From positions 1 to 10,703 of the forward strand of contig URJD01000045.1 of NCBI GenBank assembly GCA_900548075.1: a stretch of 10,703 nucleotides of DNA. Reading direction: 5' to 3'. The translations under genes were made by a program, and so were the position numbers. Source of the DNA: an uncultured Collinsella sp. GTDB lineage: Bacteria; Actinomycetota; Coriobacteriia; Coriobacteriales; Coriobacteriaceae. Each line of letters starts with the position of its first letter. Position 1 is the stretch's first letter. Under the pieces are notes generated by a model, which made no database searches, was not told where the DNA came from, and saw only the letters and a program-made list of their open reading frames with translations. This document shows, one piece after another, positions 1-6,403 of the stretch.

Positions 1-15
1 AACTGCGGGAACGGC

Positions 16-1128
16 CTATCCGCTCAATGTGTTCGGCTGAGATCGGAAATCAACCTTGGAATTTGGGTAGCGGGAGGGCTCATTAAAAAGAAACTTTCTT
101 ATCCCAAAGGGTTTGGTCTTTGAGACGATTTTAGAAAAGCGCTCCAAACCATCTAGCTTTTCCAAAACTGAAAACAGCCTACTGTCTCTCACAATATACT
201 TTGTGCCACTATCCAGAAATCGCAGGCATGTTGTTGCTTGGCCGCTGGCTGGCTTATATTCGTACTTCAGCTTGCCTTTGTGTCTTCTATCCCATAGGAA
301 GAAGCAAACGCCTCCGTCGATATGAAGACCGGGAAAACACTCGGCGGCATTCTCGAAATCGTGTATTTCTGCGAGGCATTGATCTGTGCGCATTTCTTCG
401 CGAAATGAATTGAGCGTCGACCTGCCGCCGACCATCCATCGAGAGGGAATAATCATTGAGAGGTAACAAGGGCTTAACTTCATCGCTTGTTTGACAAAGT
501 TCTGGTAGATTGGGGCAGCAGCGTCAGTGCTTGCTCCGCTTCCGTCACTCAGCTGATACGGCGGATTGCCGACTATCACGTCGAACTTCATATTCAAAAT
601 CCTCTCGGGATCGTCGGTGTGAATGAATTCATATGCGTGAGTTTCGAGTGCCGCGTCACGGTCATATTCGGCATTCGATGCGCCACAGTACTTGCATCGA
701 CCGTTGGCCCATGTGTGCTGGATGCTTCGGTGCCTAATGCGTCCCTCAGAGCTATCGAACTCGACAACCGAGAATTTGCCGTTGGGGAACTTGCTGCAGT
801 AGAGGCTGCGGCGGGAGAGCAGGCTCGTGAGCTCGGTGATCGCGATGCCGAAGAGCTGCTCGTGCATGATGTGGTCGACACGTTCTTGCAAATCTGGGTA
901 CTCGCGCTCGAGACCCTTGATAAAACGCTTGGCAGCCTCGCGAAGGAAGACACCAGACTTACAGCACGGGTCCAAGATCTTGATGGTGGGGTCGCTCCAG
1001 ATTTCAGCCGGCAGCATGTCCAGGACATCATTGGCGAGATCCGGTGGCGTAAAGACCTCGTCGTTGCTTAGGTTAGCCAGACAAGTCAATACGTCGGGGT
1101 TGTGCACGGTCTCAAGCAGGTTAGCCAT
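16..1128 (-). CDS. Eco57I-like adenine-specific DNA methyltransferase, probably C-terminally truncated
   Basis: Predicted SAM-dependent N6-adenine DNA methyltransferase of the Eco57I/type IIG-like class, 370 residues. The N-terminal FTPPDLANDVLDMLP segment (about 26-40) resembles motif X. ILDPCCKSGVFL (51-62) is SAM-binding motif I, with CCKSG in place of the common ACGSG. FDVIVGNPPYQL (182-193) is catalytic motif IV, NPPY at 188-191. Between them, C145xxC148 with H164 and H170 looks like a small zinc-binding insertion. The start ATG overlaps the last 8 bases of the upstream methyltransferase gene, so translation is probably coupled. The TAG stop comes soon after KPFGIRKFLFNEPSRYPNS. From memory, related proteins run to about 530 residues with conserved sequence after this point, so this copy seems to lack the C-terminal part, by frameshift, nonsense mutation or recombination. 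No nuclease motif is visible. The methylase class is well supported; target sequence and activity are unknown. Confidence 0.82.
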   Translation of the reverse strand: MANLLETVHNPDVLTCLANLSNDEVFTPPDLANDVLDMLPAEIWSDPTIKILDPCCKSGVFLREAAKRFIKGLEREYPDLQERVDHIMHEQLFGIAITELTSLLSRRSLYCSKFPNGKFSVVEFDSSEGRIRHRSIQHTWANGRCKYCGASNAEYDRDAALETHAYEFIHTDDPERILNMKFDVIVGNPPYQLSDGSGASTDAAAPIYQNFVKQAMKLSPCYLSMIIPSRWMVGGRSTLNSFREEMRTDQCLAEIHDFENAAECFPGLHIDGGVCFFLWDRRHKGKLKYEYKPASGQATTCLRFLDSGTKYIVRDSRLFSVLEKLDGLERFSKIVSKTKPFGIRKFLFNEPSRYPNSKVDFRSQPNTLSG

Positions 1129-1816
1129 GGCACTGGACCTCCCAGTAATTGGTGAGGGGATATTCTTTTATTGCGGAAGGGATATAGGCGTCGAGCTCGG
1201 CGTCGTACTCCCAGTCGGTATGCGCTCGGACATCGCCGCCTAAGTCGTCGAAGGTGAAAAGAGGGAGCGTTTCTCCCTTGTCGGCGTTGCCATCGAGAAG
1301 CTCGCTCAGCAAGAAATCTCGGCGCTTCACCTTGTCGCCCGTTACGAGTGACCATTCGGCAAAGGTGATGGGATTGTCGTTGGCGTCTTTGAGCGTGAGA
1401 GCATCGCCGCACAGGATGTTCTTGTCGAGCACGTAGCGGATTGACTCGAGGAAGATCGCGTCCGGCTTTTTGATTGCTTTCTTAGCTTCTGCCTCGACGA
1501 TTCCGTATAGACGATCACGGCATTCTTGGGCGTTGTCTTCGAGAAGCTCGACGCCGTAAAGGCTACTTACAGCGACGAACGCATTGCGTTGGTAATCGTC
1601 GGGATTCTTCTTGTAACGCTGGCTTACAACGGCGAGCTTGCGGCGCAGTACCTCGGCCAGGAAATTGCCATTGCCGCACGCCGGCTCCAGAAAACGGGAT
1701 TCGATGCGCTCAGTCTCCTGTTTGACCATATCGAGCATGGCGTTGACTTCGCGCTCGTTCGTAAAGACCTCTCCGTGCTCCTGCACTCTCTTGCGAGATT
1801 TAACCTGCTGAGCCAT
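1121..1816 (-). CDS. Small SAM-dependent DNA methyltransferase, first gene of the methylase pair
   Basis: Predicted 231-residue methyltransferase-fold protein. GEVFTNEREVNAMLDMV (15-31) resembles motif X of N6-adenine methylases. FLEPACGNGNFLAEVL (42-57) is SAM-binding motif I. YGVELLEDN (87-95) fits the acidic motif II strand, and ILCGDALTL (134-142) fits motif III. No NPPY or DPPY catalytic motif is found, so it may be a partner subunit or a divergent enzyme. I recall standalone proteins of similar length next to Eco57I-like methylases, so it is probably not a fragment. The start at 1816 is preferred because a GGGGGAT purine tract lies about nine bases upstream. An in-frame ATG at 1858 would add 14 residues, but it sits inside the operator palindrome and has no ribosome site. 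The gene is divergent from the XRE regulator and overlaps the next methylase gene by 8 bases, implying one operon. Confidence 0.82.
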   Translation of the reverse strand: MAQQVKSRKRVQEHGEVFTNEREVNAMLDMVKQETERIESRFLEPACGNGNFLAEVLRRKLAVVSQRYKKNPDDYQRNAFVAVSSLYGVELLEDNAQECRDRLYGIVEAEAKKAIKKPDAIFLESIRYVLDKNILCGDALTLKDANDNPITFAEWSLVTGDKVKRRDFLLSELLDGNADKGETLPLFTFDDLGGDVRAHTDWEYDAELDAYIPSAIKEYPLTNYWEVQCHG

Positions 1817-1835
1817 GGAAATCGATCCCCCGTTG

Positions 1836-1861
1836 CTGTTGTGGAATATAGTCCACAACAG
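1836..1861. promoter_or_regulatory. Perfect inverted repeat, likely operator of the methylase operon
   Basis: CTGTTGTGGA (1836-1845) and TCCACAACAG (1852-1861) are exact reverse complements around the 6-base spacer ATATAG. On the minus strand the core reads TATATT (1850-1845), five of six bases of a -10 consensus, about 30 bases before the methylase start at 1816. No good -35 is seen at the standard distance. A dimeric helix-turn-helix protein bound here would block that promoter. The adjacent divergent XRE gene is the obvious candidate, as with C-boxes of controller proteins in type II restriction-modification systems. The symmetry is seen directly; the binding role is inferred. Confidence 0.72.
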
Positions 1862-1894
1862 TCTAACCTCGATCTCGATATTGTGGAATATAAA
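1839..1894 (+). promoter_or_regulatory. Candidate promoter region of the XRE regulator gene
   Basis: Two weak possibilities exist on the plus strand. TTGTGG (1839-1844) and TCTAAC (1862-1867) are spaced by 17 bases and would overlap the palindrome. TATAAA (1889-1894) is a better -10 but has no matching -35; the TTGTGG just before it belongs to the half-site repeat. Either would put the regulator promoter under control of the same operator elements. Confidence 0.35.
1881..1892. repeat. Direct half-site repeat of the operator
   Basis: TTGTGGAATATA occurs at 1839-1850 inside the palindrome and again, identically, at 1881-1892. The copies are 42 bases apart, about four helical turns, so bound proteins would face the same side of the DNA. 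The second copy lacks the right-hand arm. It also carries a second TATATT on the minus strand and overlaps TATAAA on the plus strand. Confidence 0.65.
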
Positions 1895-1900
1895 CCTCAG

Positions 1901-1915
1901 CGAACGGTGCGTTCG
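1901..1915. promoter_or_regulatory. Short palindrome upstream of the XRE gene
   Basis: CGAACG (1901-1906) and CGTTCG (1910-1915) are perfect inverted repeats around GTG. The site starts 32 bases before the regulator ATG. It resembles the Gram-positive LexA box core GAAC-N4-GTTC, but the spacer between GAAC and GTTC is 5 bases. It may be a second operator, a leader hairpin, or chance. Confidence 0.4.
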
Positions 1916-1932
1916 TCAATACGATTGCAGCC

Positions 1933-2298
1933 ATGAAAAGCGATGGCATCAACATATCTATCCGCAAGGTCGTGGGCGTTAACGCCGGTCGTATTCGCGT
2001 GCAAAGGGGCTACAGTCAGACCTTTGCCGCCGAGCGATCGGGCATCGACCGTTCTGCCCTGAACAAGTTTGAGGTTGGGAAGTTCAACCCCTCGCTCGAG
2101 TGGCTCTGCAAACTTGCGGACGGTTTGAATGTTCCGGTTGTCGAGTTCTTCTCCGGCCTGGAGGATGCACGCCCCAGCGAGTGCGCTGCTGTCCTCATGA
2201 CAGACGCAGGGGAGTATATGTTCCTTAGGAATCTGCCAGATGTGCTCAGCGCTAACCTGTCAAAAGTACCTGGCACCAATGTTGTGCTTCTTCGGTAA
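1933..2298 (+). CDS. XRE-family helix-turn-helix regulator, probable controller protein of the methylase locus
   Basis: Predicted DNA-binding transcriptional regulator of 121 residues. The helix-turn-helix domain spans about residues 19-73: GRIRVQRGYSQTFAAERSG, then the recognition-helix region IDRSALNKFEVGKFNPS, then WLCKLADGLNVPVVEFF, which is the classic Cro/C1-type (HTH_3) pattern. The remaining roughly 45 residues (PSECAAVLM to the end) are not recognised. The ATG has no clear Shine-Dalgarno sequence (TTGCAGCC precedes it), so translation may be weak or from a short leader; controller-protein genes are often leaderless. The gene is divergent from the methylase operon, and the shared 116-base spacer carries palindromes. 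Position and size suggest a C-protein-like role that times or limits methylase expression. Codons such as ATA, AGG, ACA and TCA differ from the GC-rich genes to the right, supporting transfer with the island. HTH assignment is firm; the target is inferred. Confidence 0.85.
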   Translation: MKSDGINISIRKVVGVNAGRIRVQRGYSQTFAAERSGIDRSALNKFEVGKFNPSLEWLCKLADGLNVPVVEFFSGLEDARPSECAAVLMTDAGEYMFLRNLPDVLSANLSKVPGTNVVLLR

Positions 2299-2311
2299 TT
2301 TCGTGCCTCGA

Positions 2312-2415
2312 TGGTGTGGGTTTTGAACTTCATCGAGCGAATTCGAAATCCGACACCATCATTTACCTGCGGTTTCTCCAACATAGAGAAGTTGCTCTCG
2401 CGAAAACCCACACCA
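2312..2415. repeat. Inverted repeat pair
   Basis: TGGTGTGGGTTTT (2312-2324) is the exact reverse complement of AAAACCCACACCA (2403-2415), separated by 78 bases. The right arm is also the first 13 bases of the direct repeat that recurs at 2435. A shorter pair, GATGGTGT (2310-2317) and ACACCATC (2353-2360), lies inside. These could be protein-binding sites or remnants of mobile-element ends; no transposase is present. Confidence 0.55.
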
Positions 2416-2452
2416 AACGGCTTGGGGCGGCGATAAAACCCACACCAAACGG
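2403..2452. repeat. 18-bp direct repeat, two copies
   Basis: AAAACCCACACCAAACGG is found at 2403-2420 and again at 2435-2452, a period of 32 bases or about three helical turns. With the inverted copy at 2312-2324 this makes three related sites between the XRE gene and dnaE. The spacing suits cooperative protein binding upstream of dnaE. There are too few copies for a CRISPR array. Confidence 0.65.
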
Positions 2453-2513
2453 GCTCGAGAGCGGGCGAACCTACAAAAAGCCTCGTCCCAAATTAGCTAC
2501 TTTCGGTGGGCGT

Positions 2514-2532
2514 CCGCACCGTGCGGTAAAAT
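2514..2532 (+). promoter_or_regulatory. Possible dnaE promoter with abutting palindrome
   Basis: TAAAAT (2527-2532) matches five of six bases of a -10 element and lies 39 bases before the dnaE ATG. No convincing -35 is found at 16-18 bases; TTTCGG at 2501-2506 is 20 bases away. CCGCA (2514-2518) and TGCGG (2522-2526) form a small inverted repeat touching the -10, which might be an operator. Confidence 0.35.
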
Positions 2533-2571
2533 CGTTCAGTCAGAACACGAACCCGCATCGGAGCTCATCAC

Positions 2572-5500
2572 ATGGCATTTGTCCATCTGCACAACCACAC
2601 CGTCTTCTCCATGCTCGACGGCGCAACCCGTATCCAGGATATGGTCAATCGTGCCGTAGAGCTGGGCATGCCCGCCGTCGCCATTACCGACCACGGCTAC
2701 ATGTATGGCGTGCCCGACCTGGCGCTGGCCTGCGACGCCGTCAACCACAACACGCCCGAGTACAAAACCTGGAGCCACGACAAGGCCTTCCTGGAAAAAG
2801 ACCGCCGCGACGAGCTGGTGGAGCCCGACCCCGAGGCAAACCCGCGCGAGCATGCCCAGTATGTGAAGGACATGGCCATGTGGGACGAGAAGGGCAACAT
2901 TGACGAGCTCAAGCCGCCGCTGGTCATTAAGCCCATCTTTGGCTGCGAGGTCTACTTTACGCCAGACGAGACGCTCGCCCGCGACCATAAGCCCGAGCTC
3001 TACCACATGATCCTTCTGGCCAAGGACCAGGAGGGCTACGTTAACCTGATGCAGACGGTTTCCGAGGCCGCCGTGCAGGGCTTTTACTACAAGCCGCGCG
3101 TGACGCTCGACAACCTGCGCCGCCACGCCAAGGGCATGATCTGCACGAGCGCCTGTATCGCCGGCATCATCCCCAAATACATCGACCGTGGCGACATGGA
3201 AGGCGCCATCAAATGGGCCGAGACCTTCCGTGATACCTTCGACCCCGGCGACTTCTATATCGAGATCCAGGAACACGGCATCACGACCGACAACGGTCTG
3301 ACCGACGAGCAGATGGACCGCACGCTCATCGACATCGCCAAACAGGTGGGCGTCAAGGTCATCGCCACCAACGATTTCCACTACCTGCGCCGCGAGGACG
3401 CGCCCGTGCAGGACGTCATCATGTGCATCGGCATGAACGCCAAGGTCGATGACCCCAACCGCATGCGCATGACCGGCTCGGAGTTCTACATGAAGACCGA
3501 GGAGGAGATGCGGGCGATGTTCCCGTATTGCCCCGAGGCCTGCGACAACACGCTCGAGATCGCCGACAAGTGCTACGTCGAGCTGGACTGGGACTCCATC
3601 ATCCTGCCGCGCTTCCCGCTGCTCGATCCCGGCGAGACGCACGAGAGCCAGTTCCGCCGCGAGTGCGAGAAGGGCCTGCGCCAGCACTACGGCGACGACT
3701 GGGCCACGCGCGAGATCGGTGGCGTCAACATCAAAGAGCGCTTTGAGTACGAATACAAGGTCATCTGCGACAAGGGCTTTGCTGCCTACTTTTTGATCGT
3801 TGCCGAGTACGTGCAATGGGCCAAGGACAACGGCATCGGCGTCGGCCCCGGCCGTGGCTCGGCCGCCGGCGCTATCGTCGCCTACGCCATGAACATCACC
3901 GCGTTCGACCCGCTCGAGAACGGCCTGATGTTCGAGAGGTTCCTGTCCCCGCAGCGTACCGAGATGCCCGATATCGATATGGACTTCGACGATGAGCGGC
4001 GCCTCGAGGTCGTGGAGCACGTTCGCCAGCTCTACGGCCCCGAGAAGGTCACCCACGTCATCACCTACTCGACCATCAAGGCCAAGCAGGCCATCAACGA
4101 CGCCGCGCGCGTCCTGGACTACCCGGTCTACATGGGCCAGCGCCTGTCCAAGATGGTCTCGAGCGACCCCAAGGTCAAGCTCAAGCAGGTGCTCGACAAA
4201 CAACCCGGCAAAGAGGATCTGTTTAACCCCGATTTTGCCGAGGCCTATAAAAAGGACGACGACGCCCGCCGCATCATCGACACGGCGCTCTCGATCGAGG
4301 GCCTCACCCGTGGCGAGGGCGTGCACGCGTGCGCCGTTCTGATCTGCCGCGACCCCGTCAACGAGCACGTGCCCACCAAGCTCGACACCAAGGGCGGCGT
4401 CGAGATTACCCAGTACGAGGGCCATACCGTCGCCGACATGGGCCTGCTCAAGATGGACTTCCTGGGCCTGCGTACGCTGACGGTTATCTCCAAGGCCAAG
4501 GCAAACATCAAAAAGAACTTCGGCATCGACATCAAAGAGGAAGAGATTCCCTTTGACGACCCCGAGATCTTTAAGCTCATGGGCTCCGGCCACACCGCCG
4601 GCGTCTTCCAGGTCGAGTCCGCCGGCATGACGGCCACGATCAAGAACATGAAGCCCACCGAGTACAAGCACGTCGTGGCATTGATCGCCCTGTACCGCCC
4701 GGGCCCGTTGGGCGCCGGCATGGTCTCGTCCTACATCAACCGTATGAACGGCAAGGAGCCGGCCGTCTCCTACGACGACCGTCTGGACGACATCCTGGGC
4801 GAAACCTACGGCACCATGGTCTACCAGGAGCAGGTTATGCTCATCTCCGTCGAGATGTGCGGCTTCTCCAAGGGCGAATCGGACTCGCGTATCCGTAAGC
4901 CCGTGGCTAAGAAAAAGATCAAGCTGCTCACCTCGACGGTGCTCCACTGGGAGGATGGCTCGGACGAGACCACCTACGACCACTGGATGAACGGCGCTAT
5001 CAAGAACAACTACACGCGTGAGGTCGCCCAGAAGATTTGGGACGATGTTCTCGAGTTCGCCTCCTACGCCTTCAACAAGTCGCACTCCGCCGGCTACGCC
5101 ATCCTGGTTATGCAGACGGCATGGCTCAAGGCTCACTATCCGCACGAGTACATGGCGGCCGTTCTGACGTCCTACACGGGCAAGACTGACAAGATCGTGC
5201 ACTACGTCTCGGCGTGCCGTCACGACGGCATTCCCGTGCTGTCGCCAGATGTCAACGAGTCCGGCACCGAGTTCACGGCTACCAAGGAAGGCGTGCGCTT
5301 TGGTCTGGCCGGCATCCGCGGCGTGGGTACCGGCGTGGCGCAGGCGATTATCGCCGAGCGCGAGGCGGGCGGCCCGTTTAAGACGCTGCACGACTTTGTC
5401 GAGCGCGTGGACTCGAGCCAGGCCAACCGTCGCGTGATCGAATCGCTGATCAAGGCAGGCGCCTTCGACTCCACGGGCTATCCGCGCCGCCAGATGATGC

Positions 5501-6375
5501 ACTTTGTGGACAAGAACAACCCCGAGAACATCATCGATGCCGCGGTAAAGCGCCAGAAGGACCGCGCGAGCGGCCAGACCTCGTTCTTCGATATGTTTGG
5601 CGACGTTGAGGGCTCGGGCTTCGAGGTCAGCGTGCCCGATCCGGACGGCCAGGAATGGGACCGCCACCTTAAGCTGAGCCAGGAGAAGGAGGTTCTGGGC
5701 ATCTATGTCTCGGACCACCCGCTGCGCCCGTTTGAGTATGCGCTCGGCAAAGCGCGCGACTTCTCGTTCTCGCAGATCGATACCGGCTACGAAGTGCAGA
5801 ACCCCACGGGCGGCACCATCAACCAGGAGATTCCCGAGGGCAAGGCACTGTGGTGGGCCGGCATGGTCTCGAGCGTGTCCAAGCGCGTGACCAAAAACGG
5901 CGACCCCATGGGCATCGTGCAGCTCGAGGACATGGAAGGCGAGGCCACCGTCGTGGTGTTCCCCAAGACCTACAAGGAGGCCGAGGGGTATCTGTACGGC
6001 GAGGTCGATCCCGAGACCGGCGTGCAGCTGTCCGACGCGTTTGTGCGCATTAAGGGCAAACTCGAGCGCTCGGACCGCGGCGACCAGATCATCGCGCAGG
6101 AGATCGTGCCGCTCGAGCTCAACGAGGAGAACAACAAGCCCAAGGTGTTTGAGGTCATGGTGCCCAACAGCCGCTTTAGCCAGGGCAACATGGCGCGTCT
6201 TGCCACGGTGCTCACCACCAACCCGGGCGGCGACCGTGTGGAGATCTTTATCGAGCAGGTGGACGGGCGCGTGCTGCGTGCCGAGGTACCTGCTAAGGTC
6301 AACGCGCGCTCGATTCCGCTGCTGGCCGAGGCCAAGGCCATCGTGGGTAACCAAGGCCGCGTGACGGTGATCTAA
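2572..6375 (+). CDS. dnaE: DNA polymerase III alpha subunit (replicative polymerase with PHP domain)
   Basis: Catalytic subunit of the cytoplasmic replicative DNA polymerase, 1267 residues, C-family, DnaE type. The N-terminal PHP domain keeps apparent metal ligands: H5 and H7 in HLHNH, D40-H41 in ITDHG, FGCEVYF (124-130), CTSAC (191-195), EIQEHG (231-236) and ATNDFHYL (265-272). This suggests active proofreading, unlike E. coli DnaE. Palm motifs follow: GVGPGRGSAAG (423-433), PDIDMDFDDERR (466-477) with catalytic D467 and D469, and KMDFLGLRTL (627-636) with D629. NKSHSAGYA lies near 835-843, a helix-hairpin-helix near 910-960 (GIRGVGTGVAQAI) and an OB fold near 1090-1150. Two oddities are about 60 extra residues inside the PHP domain (56-115), and a finger segment reading RKPVAKKK instead of RKAMGKK. 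The latter precedes an unusual WEDGSDETTYDHWMNGAIKNN stretch, possibly lineage-typical. GGAG at 2560-2563, eight bases before the ATG, fixes the start. The gene is probably cotranscribed with the SNF2 gene downstream. Confidence 0.97.
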   Translation: MAFVHLHNHTVFSMLDGATRIQDMVNRAVELGMPAVAITDHGYMYGVPDLALACDAVNHNTPEYKTWSHDKAFLEKDRRDELVEPDPEANPREHAQYVKDMAMWDEKGNIDELKPPLVIKPIFGCEVYFTPDETLARDHKPELYHMILLAKDQEGYVNLMQTVSEAAVQGFYYKPRVTLDNLRRHAKGMICTSACIAGIIPKYIDRGDMEGAIKWAETFRDTFDPGDFYIEIQEHGITTDNGLTDEQMDRTLIDIAKQVGVKVIATNDFHYLRREDAPVQDVIMCIGMNAKVDDPNRMRMTGSEFYMKTEEEMRAMFPYCPEACDNTLEIADKCYVELDWDSIILPRFPLLDPGETHESQFRRECEKGLRQHYGDDWATREIGGVNIKERFEYEYKVICDKGFAAYFLIVAEYVQWAKDNGIGVGPGRGSAAGAIVAYAMNITAFDPLENGLMFERFLSPQRTEMPDIDMDFDDERRLEVVEHVRQLYGPEKVTHVITYSTIKAKQAINDAARVLDYPVYMGQRLSKMVSSDPKVKLKQVLDKQPGKEDLFNPDFAEAYKKDDDARRIIDTALSIEGLTRGEGVHACAVLICRDPVNEHVPTKLDTKGGVEITQYEGHTVADMGLLKMDFLGLRTLTVISKAKANIKKNFGIDIKEEEIPFDDPEIFKLMGSGHTAGVFQVESAGMTATIKNMKPTEYKHVVALIALYRPGPLGAGMVSSYINRMNGKEPAVSYDDRLDDILGETYGTMVYQEQVMLISVEMCGFSKGESDSRIRKPVAKKKIKLLTSTVLHWEDGSDETTYDHWMNGAIKNNYTREVAQKIWDDVLEFASYAFNKSHSAGYAILVMQTAWLKAHYPHEYMAAVLTSYTGKTDKIVHYVSACRHDGIPVLSPDVNESGTEFTATKEGVRFGLAGIRGVGTGVAQAIIAEREAGGPFKTLHDFVERVDSSQANRRVIESLIKAGAFDSTGYPRRQMMHFVDKNNPENIIDAAVKRQKDRASGQTSFFDMFGDVEGSGFEVSVPDPDGQEWDRHLKLSQEKEVLGIYVSDHPLRPFEYALGKARDFSFSQIDTGYEVQNPTGGTINQEIPEGKALWWAGMVSSVSKRVTKNGDPMGIVQLEDMEGEATVVVFPKTYKEAEGYLYGEVDPETGVQLSDAFVRIKGKLERSDRGDQIIAQEIVPLELNEENNKPKVFEVMVPNSRFSQGNMARLATVLTTNPGGDRVEIFIEQVDGRVLRAEVPAKVNARSIPLLAEAKAIVGNQGRVTVI

Positions 6376-6393
6376 GCTACCCCGGGTGAGATT

Positions 6394-6398
6394 GGAGG
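6394..6398 (+). promoter_or_regulatory. Ribosome binding site that decides the SNF2 gene start
   Basis: GGAGG is five bases before the ATG at 6404. An upstream in-frame GTG at 6386 would place this site inside the coding sequence and has no ribosome site of its own. The GTG at 6401 is too close (two bases). The start is therefore taken as 6404. Confidence 0.8.
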
Positions 6399-6403
6399 AA
6401 GTG

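Larger units (their letters stand above)
2299..2571. other. Intergenic junction between the accessory island and dnaE
   Basis: This 273-base gap has no credible gene on either strand. It contains the repeat cluster at 2312-2452 and a possible dnaE promoter near 2527. No tRNA, integrase or clear intrinsic terminator is visible, so the end of the XRE transcript is not defined. It may mark the right border of the transferred segment. Confidence 0.6.

Noticed and set aside
487..1071. Plus-strand open frame opposite the second methylase
   Set aside because: No recognisable motif. The minus strand has clear DPCCKSG and NPPY motifs here.
1817..1858. 14-residue extension of the first methylase from an ATG at 1858
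   Set aside because: That ATG lies within the operator palindrome and would precede the likely transcription start; a purine-rich ribosome site fits the ATG at 1816.
1526..1936. Plus-strand open frame opposite the first methylase and running through the operator region
   Set aside because: No domain or ribosome site; it overlaps strong methylase coding sequence and the palindromes.
2403..2452. CRISPR-like direct repeats
   Set aside because: Only two direct copies of 18 bp with a 14-base spacer, no further units and no cas genes.
2316..2903. Plus-strand open frame from the intergenic gap into dnaE in another frame
   Set aside because: Arg/Pro-rich out-of-frame translation with no ribosome site; dnaE has a strong start at 2572.
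6386..6403. GTG start giving the SNF2 protein six extra residues
   Set aside because: The GGAGG ribosome site lies inside this extension and is correctly spaced only for the ATG at 6404.
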